A stretch of 64,000 nucleotides of DNA from Ophiocordyceps camponoti-saundersi (nom. inval.) (Eukaryota; Ascomycota; Sordariomycetes; Hypocreales; Ophiocordycipitaceae). Each line of letters opens with the position of its first letter. The first letter of the stretch is position 1. The DNA lies in contig PDHQ01000019.1 in the NCBI GenBank assembly GCA_003339415.1, positions 62,001-126,000 of the forward strand, given 5' to 3'. Of the stretch, positions 20,389 through 31,893 are shown one piece after another. A program made the translations under genes and the position numbers. The notes beneath the pieces were generated by a model, which was not told where the DNA came from, did no database searches, and was given only the letters and a program-made list of their open reading frames with translations.

Positions 20389-20709
20389 TTGCCTGTCAAG
20401 ATTTCCTATGTTGCGATTGATCTTCTTACCCGTCGGCACCGCCTTGCCGAAGCAGCATTGTCTACGCTCAATCGTGAGCCTGTTCCACAGCCGCAATGCA
20501 CTGGCCGGTTTACTCAACAGTACGGACTGCCTTGTTCTCATATTATAGAGCAACGGCTACGGGCTGGGCAACAGTTGAGAAAGGAAGACTGTCATGCACG
20601 CTGGTGCTTAAACAGCCGACATGCTTGCGATATTTTCCTCAAGGGCGACTATTCCGATATCAATAATCTTTGTCTGGTCGAGACCGGTTGGAATGGACAA
20701 CACCTATAA
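20389..20709 (+). mobile_element. Mutator-like transposase fragment, SWIM-like C-terminal part
   Basis: A frame containing GLPCSHIIEQRL and then HARWCLN resembles the SWIM zinc-binding end of MULE transposases (CxH plus a trailing aromatic motif). It lies before the catalytic-domain pieces, opposite to the normal order, so the region is rearranged. Confidence 0.45.
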
Positions 20710-20756
20710 GACAAAGAGGTTCAGAATGCCTCTTTTTCCAGATCACGGCCCTGACG

Positions 20757-20940
20757 AAGCATAAGTCTCTTGCAAATATTGCATGGGGACTTGTGCCTCT
20801 CATTATTCACGACTGGATTCGCGAACACCTTGAGGTACTTGGTCGTCGGATTCACACTGAATGTCCCGAAGTGATCATTACGGACAAGGAGATCGCCCTG
20901 AAGAATGCCATTACAGCGGTATTCCTCAGGACCCTGATAC
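20757..20940 (+). mobile_element. Mutator-like transposase fragment, catalytic region copy 1
   Basis: Encodes REHLEVLGRRIHTECPEVII followed by TDKEIALKNAITAVF, the middle DDE region of a fungal MULE transposase. It breaks off after TAVF. A second, closely similar copy follows about 350 bp downstream. Confidence 0.65.
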
Positions 20941-21129
20941 TGCAGTATCACCAACGCCGTTCAACACTGATCAGTGTATTCGGACTAACACACGGATCCG
21001 CTAGGACGAAGAGACGACCTCGGAGAGAAGCTTCTAGTATCTCCTCGTGCTAACCCCTGCCTTTTCGTACGGACTTGGTGACCTGTGTGATCATCACCTC
21101 GTACGGCAAAGATGACATTTCCCGGACCA

Positions 21130-21560
21130 TCAGACGACGGCACTCACGATGTTCCAACAACTGGCTTTGCGAACACCTTGAGGTACTTGGTCGACAGGTT
21201 GATACCAAACGACCCGACGTGATCATTACGGATAAGGAGATGGCCCTCAAGAATGCCATCACAACGGTATTCCCTAACACACAGCAACAGCTGTGCCTTT
21301 TCCATGTGAACGCGAACGTCAAGGCGCGGATCAATAAACACTTTAACAGTGACGATAAAGAAGACTAAGCCGAGGAGGATTAAACCGAGGAGGACCAAGC
21401 CGAGGAGAGTACCCAAGCCCCTAATACAACCGACCCAAATACCCGTGAGGGTATGTTGGAAGCCTGGAAAAAGGTTGTATATGCTCCCTCAGAGGTGGAC
21501 TTTGAGAGCTCATGGCGGGAATTTGACGAGAGGGACGGATTTAGTCAGGACACACACTTC
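21130..21560 (+). mobile_element. Mutator-like transposase fragment, catalytic region copy 2
   Basis: Encodes CEHLEVLGRQVDTKRPDVII, then TDKEMALKNAITTVFPNTQ and LCLFHVNANVKARI, the MULE transposase DDE domain with its Asp and the downstream CxxH-like helix. A frameshifted continuation (EAWKKVVYAPSEVDFESSW) matches the region after the catalytic core. Broken by stops; not functional. Confidence 0.7.
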
Positions 21561-21879
21561 AGACGATGCAGAGAAGATGCCTACGAAGAAGAAGGCTCTT
21601 ACAGTGGGCGTCACATAACCCGCACAACCTGGATTTCATCTTTCTTCCTTCTTCTTTTCATCCCTGCAACCGCAACTACTGCGATCCTAGTTGTCATGGC
21701 ATCTTCATCAAAGCGCCTGATAACCGCGAAGGGGGAACTGAAGTCTATTCTCTACAACAGGACCCCGCGAAAAGGCAACGGATGGAAGACTCCATACGAA
21801 GGAATCTTCCGGAAGAAACCACATCTAGCCCCGAATCCCCCCTGCAATAAGTCTCCTGCAGGGGGAGGATCCTCGCCTT

Positions 21880-22600
21880 GATGTTACTTGTGGATCCCTA
21901 GACGATCACTTCACCCACCTGCGTGTGTACCGGCTGCAAAGCTTACGCAATGACAACAGACGCAAAACTCAAGCAGAAAAGACTGCGGAAGTCGGATCCA
22001 AGGGCCTGGATCGGATTCTTGATTGGATACGAGTCCAGTCATATCTATCGGATATGGCTGCCGAGCGAAAACAAGATTGTGTCAACCCGCGATGTTCTGT
22101 TCGACGAACGCGAAACTTTTTACGGGACATTCGACTTCCTCCGAGACAGTTTGAGGGAGACAGACCCAAGGTATATTGCGGAAATGCTTCAAAATCGGAC
22201 AAGAGTCCACGCACATCTATCGGATCTGGTCTCCTCTCAACAAACAACATGCTTCACGTCTGCCTTGGTGAAGATGCCCAAAGAACTACAACTCGTCCCG
22301 TTAATCAAGGGCTGTGCAATCAAAGGCGGAGTCATCATATTCTTCTATGTTGACGATATCATCTTCGGCCACCTCAAGACTTGTGCGGAGGAGTCACGAA
22401 GACTTGGAAGAGGAACTCCAGAGGCATTATGTGCTGACCGGAGGCCACCCCATCCGATGGTTTTATTGGCCTACAAGTTATCCGCGTCAGACCGCAGCGG
22501 AGAATTCGGCCATCTCAAAGGGCCTACATCGAAAAAATTGCGGAACTTGCTGATATCAAGAGATCACATCAGACTCCGATGAGTGCAATCAAGGGCTCGA
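21880..22600 (+). mobile_element. Copia-type pol remnant (integrase end to reverse transcriptase)
   Basis: A 219-codon frame opens with CKAYAMTTDAKLKQKRL and PRAWIGFLIGYESSHIYRIW, the integrase/RT linker of fungal Copia elements, and continues to IIFFYVDDIIFGHL, which holds the reverse transcriptase YVDD box. Much of the RT domain between these two motifs is missing, and the part after the box shifts frame (the other frame reads HYVLTGGHPIRWFYW). Deleted and frameshifted; inactive. Confidence 0.75.
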
Positions 22601-23395
22601 GGAAGCGGGAATAGGCATATCCGAGGCTAGCACAAGAAGCAGACATGATGGTATTTCTTGAGAGAGAGCATACGGCTCAGGGCATCCAATACCACAGCTT
22701 TTGCCCCTGTGCACCGCCAGCTTTAATGACCCTACCGAAAGCCGCAGAGAAAGGCCTCGGCATTCCGTCAAGGATGACGCAGAAGCCATAGTAGCGCCAT
22801 CCTCAGGACAGGGCTGATTCAACAGCAACTGCGTCATTATACGCGCCCCGACAGACGCCGTCATGAAGAAAGCATACCACAGACTCGCCGCTGTGATGCC
22901 ACTTTCAGAAGAGGAGATGGCTTATAAAATAGCAAAAAAAATAGCAGAAGAGGTTGGGGAACCTTGCTTGTTCGGGAAGTCCTAAAGAATCTGGTTACAA
23001 CCCTTCGTTTTACTACCATGGCGAACCGGAAGACGAATATTCGGCATCGGATTCGCGGGCTTCTAACGAATGGAAGATGACCAGGAATCTCAACTACCTA
23101 TGTATACCTAGATACCTTACTACGCAACAAGATACCGGTTTCCGAAGGAAACGTTTGAACAAGATGAGCGTATCGAAGACCTACGCTAAGCTGATAAAGA
23201 ACAGCGACTGGAAGAACTGGAGCTCGGCATTTAGAACCCGAGCAGAATTTGAGGAGTTATGGGACTATATCTTCGTCGAAGGAAGTCGTCCCCTGGGAAT
23301 TGAACCAATTGCTCCGGAGATGGACCAAGATGCGTCCGAAAGCAACCCAAAGCTCTCGTACTAACAGAGAAGCTGTTATTCGGGACTATAACTTT
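22601..23395. other. Probable further retroelement debris
   Basis: No intact gene. A short frame at 23164-23362 (KLIKNSDWKNWSSAF, then FEELWDYIF) resembles the start of another Copia gag but is too short to be sure. Confidence 0.35.
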
Positions 23396-23760
23396 TTGAA
23401 CGAAAGAAGGAAAAATGGGACAAGGTGCTCCGGCGAGGCCGCTGGCGGTTGCCTCTCTCAGGTCGGTGAGGACCATGTCCTCAGACCGGTCCCGTACTAC
23501 TCGAAGAAGCTCTTACCCGCGGAGCGGAACTATACTATCCACGATAAGGAACTCCTCGCTATCATTCCCCGTCTTAAGGCTTGGTCTGCCGAGCTGCGTG
23601 GTGTTGCCCGGCCGTTCTCGATCCTCACAGACCATAAGGCACTCGAGTACTTTACTACATACACCTAAGGCGATGTCGGAACGCCAGGCACGTTGGGCCT
23701 ATGCGGCTTTTGACTGTCTGTCATTTCTGACAAGTACTATAAGAAGAGGCAGGAGGTGAA
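23396..23760 (+). mobile_element. Gypsy-type RNase H fragment
   Basis: Encodes PVPYYSKKLLPAERNYTIHD, KELLAIIPRLKAWSAELRG and RPFSILTDHKALEYF, the RNase H domain of Ty3/Gypsy polyproteins, and after a stop SERQARWA in a neighbouring frame. Only this domain remains. Different superfamily from the Copia relics just upstream. Confidence 0.8.
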
Positions 23761-25046
23761 GAAAAATACGAAGAAGAGAGAATGGCATGGTTGATCGACC
23801 TATATTATATATGACAGAGGCCACTTGTACCTCCGAGACTCAGGGACAAGAGGCTATATTGCGCTGAATCCGTATCCTCTTTTCTCTACGGATAAACAGC
23901 GTTGAGGAGAGTATCAACATTTTGAAGAAGAATTTCTCTCGTCACGAATACTTTCACTGGCACCACCGTGGCCGACGAGCGTTCACAGACAGTCAGGTAG
24001 GAAGAGACACGGTTCCGGAAAAGAGAGAGACGGAGCCTTATCGGACCTTGTGACTGTGCCAAGGAGAGAAAAAGAGGTGGCGAAAAGCGGCCTTGATCGC
24101 TCACTCACTCAATCCTAGGCCGTGTTCTTCGGTATCATCTCAAATCGGTTTCCTTATATGCATAGGGAATGAGACGCAGACCATGTCGCAGTTCGATATC
24201 CGAGCCAACATTGTCCATTGGAGTTGGACAAAGTGCAAGAGAGTGACCCGAAGCGTCCTCGCCTCAGAGGTATACGGCATGACGAGTGGTTTCGACATGG
24301 GTGTGTCGATCGCGACAACGATGAAGAATGATTACAGACCAACTCGGGCTGCCGGAGATATACCTACCTCTTGTGATCTGCACCGACTCTTTCTCGCTAT
24401 ATGAATGTCTCGTCAAATTGGGGTACGACGAAGGAAAAGAGACTCATGATTGACGTCATGTCTCTGCGACAATCATACGACGCAGCAACGCAGGATGGCA
24501 GACTCGACGGAACAGACGATTCATACCACACGACTATTTCCTGAAGGAGCGTTTTTTTCTCCCACTTGATTTCAGCGCAGAGGGTTCTAGCAGCCACTGG
24601 TGCATTCGAAACAAACCAGTATACAACACCACCTGGGGCATCTACATACAAGGACGCAAGAGAGAAACGTTGACGGTCGAGTCGTGAGGATCATCTGGCT
24701 TCCCTCTTTATACCCAGGTAGGTAGGCAGTCCAGTAAAAAGTAGTCACGGCCTAGACCATGGCTACGGCTCGGATCGTCTCGATACAGGACGTGATAGCA
24801 GAGCAATTCATCGAAAATAAAGCCGTCCAAGCTGCTCCTCGTTTCTCTTTAGCAATGCTTCCTCATCGTCAACACGTCCATCAGACACAAACCCATGACA
24901 TCTCCCTGGTAACACTTTATACTCCATCTAGATCCGCAACCCATCACCCATGCACAAGCCTCTCCCATAACAAGCCCATAACCAGAGTCTCTCTTCCCCC
25001 CCCCAAAGCCCTACCATATATATACACGACACACAAACACAACCTC
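23761..25046. other. Intergenic stretch before PBN1
   Basis: About 1.3 kb between the Gypsy fragment and the PBN1 3' end. No convincing gene or repeat; 24880-25046 is rich in C and probably includes the PBN1 3' UTR. Confidence 0.45.
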
Positions 25047-26161
25047 TCACCCACCCCTCCTCTTCCCCGACAACGAACCAACAACCCCCCTCAGAACCCA
25101 CGCAAACCCCAAGCAAACCACAGCCGTAGTCCCAAGCCTAACAACCGCCTCAGCCCCCTTCCCGAGCGTCGGCACAGTCAACGAGTTCACAAGCCTATCG
25201 ACGTCCCCTACCCCAGCAGCAACAACAGGCGAGACGTGCCAAAAGGTAGTCCTGTCCAAGTCAAAGAGCGAATCATAACCCACGTGAAGCCTGTCAAACG
25301 GGTTGTTGGCAAAGTTCGGAAGGGCGTCTTGCGAAGGAGACGAACAGGCCCAGAATACGGCCGGGTAGGGCACCTGCACGTCGGCGTACCCCGTCGCCGT
25401 AGGCCGCAGATACCGCACGTGGAGAGGAACCTGAGCGGACCACGGCTTTCCCGTCCGGGGCGCGGGCGGCGCCAACTCCAAGAGGACGGTCGAACCCCAA
25501 GTCTTAGTCGCGTACTCTGGCGCCTCGAGATCAACGGGCCGGCTCGAGTGCCGCAACGCCGTCAGATTCTTCGAAGCCAGCAGGAGCTCATCCTGCAGCT
25601 GGTACCGATCTGCGAAGACGGCTTTCGGCAGCGTGAGGTGAGCGTAGGGCTTGCACTCGACGTCGCCCGTTGCTGCCAGGGCCTTCTCCGCCGGTAAGGT
25701 ATCGGTGCTGAGGTTGAGCTGAAGCGTGGGGTGAAGACCCGTCGGCGACAGGAAGGCAGACGAGAACGAAGCGCCGCTGAGGCGGTGACGGGAAGGAAAG
25801 GCGAACAGCGTCGGAGAAGGCTCCTTGTGTTCCCCGACGACGGTCAAGAATCCCCCCAGCCCCATCTCGAACGGTCCGATGTTGGGCGGCTCATCCTTGG
25901 TGAAGATGCCGATCTCGGTCCTCCTGTTCCCCGACGCCGACACCGTCAGCTCCTCCTCCTGCTCCTTCAGGGCACCGTGGGCGGCTACCCTGAGCAAGTT
26001 GTCGTCGGACGAGTCGAAGGAGATGTCCAGGCTGACGGCGTCGAAGCTCTGTAGCAGCTTGTGACACACGGTATCTGATTCCCTGCAGAACTGGCGCTCG
26101 GCCCAGCTGGTGAAGGGGAGGAGGTTGTCAATCAGTTGGTAGAATACTAACGACGGACGCC
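25047..26161 (-). CDS. PBN1: PBN1/PIG-X, GPI mannosyltransferase I subunit (5' end unresolved)
   Basis: Pbn1 is the ER membrane partner of Gpi14 (PIG-M); together they add the first mannose to GPI precursors. Recognised by the PIG-X domain: LPKAVFADRYQL, VDLEAPEYATKTWGSTVLLE, VPLHVRYLRPTATGYADVQV and VPYPAVFWAC. A single C-terminal membrane helix (TTAVVCLGFAWVLRGVVGSL) precedes a short basic tail. The open frame continues upstream of residue CHKLL to about 26161, where a 3' splice site is plausible, but no start is visible: a donor-like GTGAG sits at 26253, the joined frames do not agree cleanly, and the assembly gap starts at 26456. The first exon or exons are therefore missing or damaged. 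Needed for all GPI proteins, including the one at 7628. Confidence 0.85.
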
Positions 26162-26367
26162 CTCCAATGTTGGCATGAGTAAAGGCCTAGGCATTCATGT
26201 TATCATCAAGTGGGAGAAAGAAAAGGCCTGAAGGAGAGAAGGAAAAAACTCACCTCGGGCTCCATACAATCAACAGGCCCAAAAGCCTGAAGAAATCCGC
26301 ACAACCTCTTACTCCTATGCATCCAAAGGTCAGAACCCATGACACACACATCCCACCCAAGCCAAAA

Positions 26368-26383
26368 GGGGGGGGGGGGGGGG
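26368..26383. repeat. Poly-G tract (16)
   Basis: Sixteen Gs close to the edge of the assembly gap, the first of several such tracts up to 29.8 kb. Confidence 0.95.
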
Positions 26384-26455
26384 AGACGGGGGAAAAAACA
26401 GAAAAACCAACAAAGGACCCCAACCCCCCCTCAAAGCCGAAAGCAGGACCCAAAA

Positions 26456-27371
26456 NNNNNNNNNNNNNNNNNNNNNNNNNNNNNNNNNNNNNNNNNNNNN
26501 NNNNNNNNNNNNNNNNNNNNNNNNNNNNNNNNNNNNNNNNNNNNNNNNNNNNNNNNNNNNNNNNNNNNNNNNNNNNNNNNNNNNNNNNNNNNNNNNNNNN
26601 NNNNNNNNNNNNNNNNNNNNNNNNNNNNNNNNNNNNNNNNNNNNNNNNNNNNNNNNNNNNNNNNNNNNNNNNNNNNNNNNNNNNNNNNNNNNNNNNNNNN
26701 NNNNNNNNNNNNNNNNNNNNNNNNNNNNNNNNNNNNNNNNNNNNNNNNNNNNNNNNNNNNNNNNNNNNNNNNNNNNNNNNNNNNNNNNNNNNNNNNNNNN
26801 NNNNNNNNNNNNNNNNNNNNNNNNNNNNNNNNNNNNNNNNNNNNNNNNNNNNNNNNNNNNNNNNNNNNNNNNNNNNNNNNNNNNNNNNNNNNNNNNNNNN
26901 NNNNNNNNNNNNNNNNNNNNNNNNNNNNNNNNNNNNNNNNNNNNNNNNNNNNNNNNNNNNNNNNNNNNNNNNNNNNNNNNNNNNNNNNNNNNNNNNNNNN
27001 NNNNNNNNNNNNNNNNNNNNNNNNNNNNNNNNNNNNNNNNNNNNNNNNNNNNNNNNNNNNNNNNNNNNNNNNNNNNNNNNNNNNNNNNNNNNNNNNNNNN
27101 NNNNNNNNNNNNNNNNNNNNNNNNNNNNNNNNNNNNNNNNNNNNNNNNNNNNNNNNNNNNNNNNNNNNNNNNNNNNNNNNNNNNNNNNNNNNNNNNNNNN
27201 NNNNNNNNNNNNNNNNNNNNNNNNNNNNNNNNNNNNNNNNNNNNNNNNNNNNNNNNNNNNNNNNNNNNNNNNNNNNNNNNNNNNNNNNNNNNNNNNNNNN
27301 NNNNNNNNNNNNNNNNNNNNNNNNNNNNNNNNNNNNNNNNNNNNNNNNNNNNNNNNNNNNNNNNNNNNNNN
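26456..27371. other. Assembly gap (916 N)
   Basis: Run of undetermined bases between a poly-G tract and a poly-C tract; probably contains the 5' part of PBN1. Confidence 1.
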
Positions 27372-27401
27372 ATCAATCTAATAGGATTTCTTATGTGTCC
27401 A

Positions 27402-27428
27402 CCCCCCCCCCCCCCCCCCCCCCCCCCC
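27402..27428. repeat. Poly-C tract (27)
   Basis: Uninterrupted C run 30 bases past the gap. Confidence 0.95.
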
Positions 27429-28785
27429 GTTATCGGATACGGATACGCATGTCGTCACCCTCCCGTGTCACCTCCGTGACGTGACGTCCTGACTCTTGAC
27501 GGTTTCCCTCTTCCTTCCCCCCCCCCTCGTCCCCTTTTGATGGAACAGTCATTCATTCACGGGTTGATCATTGCATTGATATGAACTGCTGACGAGAGAC
27601 AATGCACCTTATTGAATCGTACCTACCAAGTCGATTTTACCTGCCTACTTGGGTAGAGTAAATCAGGCAGACGAAGCAGGGCAGATGATACATACTCCCC
27701 CCCAACGACTCATCCTTCAACCCGCTCACACTCCCACGCCTTAAAGCCTCCGAGTGAAGTGTATGTGAAAGAGGCGCATGAAAAACAACAGCAACAGCCT
27801 ATATCTCACCCCATCTTCACGGATACGGCTCCAAAGATACAGATGCATACACATGTACCTACCTTCCTCCCCGTCAGCCAACTACCTACCTACTTCGACC
27901 GCCCTTCTCCTTGCGTGTCGGACAAGGGGGACGCCACAGTTGCGAGGCCCGGTAGCACGTGAGCTCGTGTCGAGACAGGTCGTGCCACGCCAATCTGACA
28001 CTTGGCAACCAGCCTGACCAAGGTACCGTCGTGATGAGGCCATCCATCATCCAAGACCGGCGTATGCCCCGAGCTTACCGGCCTGCATCATTGGAAGGGG
28101 GGGGCCAAGATGGGGAGGACTTGGAGCATGCACGTGTGGTTGTATGTACGTCCGTATGTGCGAACGAATCGACGCCACACCCCCCCCCTCCCTCTCTCTC
28201 CGTCCCCTGTGTGTAAACTACTAGATCTTTGCGCAGCCATGTGTGGGTGTATATCCGTACAATATGTCTGTATGCATGTGTGCACACATGATCGACGGCA
28301 CAGCAAACGCCGTCCCCACTCGGAGCTCACCGGGAACAAGGCCCCTTGACAAAGCCGCGGCGGGCATTGTTCGCGTCGCACAAGATTGGCCATTCCTACA
28401 CCACCCACCCCTCCTCTCCCCCAGCCCATGGAGGAGACAAACGTCATCAGACACGGTCTCGACATTTCGAGGCAAGCCGCCGCCTCCACCGGCATGACAC
28501 GTCGAGCCCTCGTCCTCTCCCCCATTCGTCCGTCTGGTTGGCTCGCCCGGGCGCCATCCCATCCAAACTCCTCCCGTTACACCGACCCCAGTAACCAGGA
28601 TCAAACGGCTGTCAAGCGCAAGCGTGGCCATGCGACTGGTCGACAAACTGCCCTGGGAAGGGGTCCTGAAGCGAGTGTGACGGTGCTGTGATCCGTTTTT
28701 GTGCCGTCGACACTCACAATCCGCCTCTTTCACCCCACCCCCCTCTCCAAATGCCGTGCCTTTGTCGCCCCGTCGATTCGATTTC

Positions 28786-28889
28786 GGGGGGGGGGGGGGG
28801 GGGGGGGGCGGGGCCCCCCCCCCCCCCCCGGGCCGGCGGGGGTGGGGGTTCCGCTTTTTTGTTGTTGTTTTTTTTTTTTTGGGGGGGGG

Positions 28890-28938
<49 letters not shown>
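28786..28938. repeat. Cluster of poly-G, poly-C and poly-T tracts
   Basis: G23, CG4, C16, further G runs, a T13 run, G9 and G47 in 153 bases; strong potential for G-quadruplex structure. Confidence 0.95.
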
Positions 28939-28940
<2 letters not shown>

Positions 28941-29751
28941 GGTACAGTCCACTAACACCTGCTCGGACGGGCCCAAGATGGCATCCCATGCCGTTGGTGC
29001 CGGGACTTCAGGCCCCCTCCTCCTCGTTCCGACAGAGCGGCCCGTGGAAACAAGTCGCGGCAACCGGCAGCTTCAGGCCGGCCTGTTGGCGGCCCGCGTG
29101 CGCAAACTAGGGCCCAAATCTCACGAGCAAATCGGGGGTGGGCAAGGTGACACAGAACCGAGCCAACGGAGTCTTTGTGGCGCACGCCCCTTGCCAACTA
29201 TAGCCGGGCTTGCGAAGGTGACGATGATGTTGTTTGAGGGCTCGCTTTGACGTCTGAGCATTTGCTGGGATCAGACAGCGAAACGGGGAGGGCAAGAACT
29301 CTTGACACGTCGAGGGTAGGAGAAACGTTGGACGAGACGAGCGAGAGGGGAGAAAGAGTGAGAGAGAGACTCTGTGCGGGAAGGGCGCAATGACTGTCAG
29401 GTCCCGCCTTGTGTCGGGGGCGCGTGTCGCGAGAGCACATGGACGAGAAGCAATAGTCGTGCGCATCATTCTTTTAATATTGTCAGTTGGATGCGACGTC
29501 TCGAGCCTCACGATGCTCTGTGCTTTGACGGAGCCCCCAACTTTTTCTGTCCCGACAATAAGGCTCGGGACAACTGTCTCTCATCCTTTCACACTCTCCC
29601 GTATAGACGGGTTGAAGCCAACACGGCTCAACATGGCGTCCGAGTCCGGTGAAGATGGCGATGGAACCGACGCCCGGACCCATTGCAGCCAAAACCCGCC
29701 GGGAGGAGGAAAAAGTCTCTCCAGCAATTGTTGGGAGGGTGAGGGGTCAGG

Positions 29752-29754
<3 letters not shown>

Positions 29755-29796
<42 letters not shown>

Positions 29797-29809
29797 CGGG
29801 GGGGGGGGG
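29755..29809. repeat. Poly-G tracts (about 40 and 12)
   Basis: Two G runs separated by TTC. Confidence 0.95.
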
Positions 29810-31893
29810 AAGAGTTTGAGGGGAGAAGAGAGGGGGATCGCACCTTCATGGTGTAGTGATTGATCGCTTCTCTTGGTATGGAGTTTTGTCTTTGGTAGGT
29901 TTTTATGCGTAGTCTTTTTGTCTATTATGCTTGATAGTAGGTGTTGAGGACGAGAGTAGCAGAGAGAGGAGAGGAAGACTCGGACTCGAGGTTTATATAC
30001 ATGCAGAAAGAAGAAGTAGAAGTGAGTGTAGAAGAGCTGACGGGATGCTTCCTTTTTGAACACGGCGATGGATTGGATGCCAAGTCAGGCACACACTATC
30101 GAAGGGAGCTGGGGGGGGGGAACCTGCGCAACATAACCAACCCACCCTCTCTCTCTCTCTCACTCTCTCTCACCCATTCACCCACCCACACCTCTATTCT
30201 TAGGGTGACGGGCGTTACAGGGATAAGGAAAGGAAAAAAAATAAAATAAAAAAGAAGGTAACGCAGAAGGAAAAGAAAATATGAAATCCAGGGGACAAGG
30301 GGGTGGGAAGGAAAAGGCCAGAGAAAGTCCGCGGCCTCTCTCGTTTCTTCGTTATCCAGAATCGAAAGCGTGGCATTCGTATCACGCCCGGTCTGCTGCC
30401 TGCTTTGCTTCCCGGTCCGAGCGAGAGTAAAGTGGTGTGCGTGTCTCGGAAAGAGGTGACCGAAGTTGACGGCCCCCCCATCCCCCCTGAAATCGTGCAT
30501 CGTCGTAATGGGGGCATGGCGATGTTGTAGCTTGGCAATCCGATACTCCCTTACGGGATACATGAAGCCATCATATCTTTCATGGCACGGAGTTACATCT
30601 ATACCTTCACAACGTACATACATAGGTAGGTATCTAGGTGGTATGTATGTAGGTATGTATGTATGTGCCTAGAAGCTTCATCTTCTCACCGACCTATTAT
30701 TCTTCAGCAATCACATAAGAAGCATCCATAATCCCTCATCACATCCATCTATCAATACAAATCTCATCCCATTCTCCAATAATTGGTTCAAGCCTTTAAG
30801 TAAAAAAAAAAAACCGGGAAAACGAATAAAAAATACCAGCCGCATGCAAAACCCCCCCAATCCCTCCCTCCATCTCAACGGCCCCCAAATGCGCTTCCCT
30901 TTTCCTACATCCCCCCCCTGCCTACATACATATATCTAAGAATAGATTCAAAAAGGCAACCCAAAGCCAAGCCGAAGAACAGCAAAGAAAAAGAAAAAGC
31001 AAGTAAAACAGGATCAAGTCGTGCCGTGACAGTGAAAAAAAAAGGAAAGAAAAGAAAGGTAGCACCCTTCAAGATGGATCGAGGCAAAAAAGAGAAGGAA
31101 AAAGGAAGAAGCAGATAAAAAGGCTTTTACTTATTTGATCGTGATAAAAGCAAAGTATTACGTCCGTAGAGTAGACCTCTTTCTCCATCACGGAGAAGAG
31201 AAGAGGATACAAGTCTAGCCGGTGACGATACAAAGAAAGAATGCTAAATCAGAGATAAGAACAAAGTACAAATTCACAGACACACAAGCCAAGTCTCCCC
31301 AAGACAAAAAGACACGACGGCTATCTCGGATCCCTCCTAAAGGGACGCCATTTCGCTTGGCAGGCACAGAACAAGATCATGCTAACAAGTCACGAGAGAT
31401 GAGGAAAAAAAGAAAGGAAAAAAGAATCAGGTAGTTGTTAGTGTTACTACATATCCGTAGGCGCCTGTAGGATGTGCCCGTAGGATGTGACTCCCCCCTT
31501 CATCACCGAGGCTTCGCCAACGAGGCCGAAAAGGGGGGGGGGAAGAAGGAACTGGCTCGCGAAACGAAACGAAACAAATCTCTTCTGCTTCTTCTTCTTC
31601 TTCAACGCCAGTGACACACCCATAAGAAACAAGGAGGAAGAGAAGGATGAGGAGGACGAGGAGGACGACGACGACGACGACGATAATTTCATCAGCCAAA
31701 AAGAAGAAAAAAAAAACCAAAACCTCACCCGCTATCCGTACTTTCTTTTCCCTTCCATACGTGAACCTGTACCTAATCGAGCGCCTCTTTGATCAAGGCC
31801 CATCTCGTTGGTCATCAAATCATCATCATATTTCCTTTCCCCGCCTCATGGCTTTCCTCAAGTCCGAGTAACCTCTCAAGAACAAGGCACCAC

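Larger units (their letters stand above)
27372..31893. other. Gene-poor region with extreme G/C homopolymers
   Basis: About 4.5 kb with no supported gene. It contains C27 at 27402-27428, G23 at 28786-28808, C16 at 28814-28829, G47 at 28892-28938, about G40 at 29755-29794 and G12 at 29798-29809, plus CT repeats near 30148-30175, GTATGTA repeats at 30615-30665 and a GAGGAC/GAC run at 31640-31685. Long proline or glycine frames across the tracts are artefacts of the homopolymers. Confidence 0.6.

Noticed and set aside
24759..25697. 312-codon open frame on the plus strand
   Set aside because: Antisense of PBN1 and its 3' flank; composition is Pro/Arg/Ser-rich and the opposite strand has clear PIG-X motifs.
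26197..27484. Long frames running through the assembly gap
   Set aside because: They consist mainly of unknown residues.
28221..29063. 280-codon minus-strand frame with long polyproline
   Set aside because: Created by the poly-G/poly-C tracts; no conserved segment and no splice context.
29581..30623. Two minus-strand frames of 160 and 175 codons
   Set aside because: Low-complexity sequence around G tracts and CT repeats, no motif and no partner exons.
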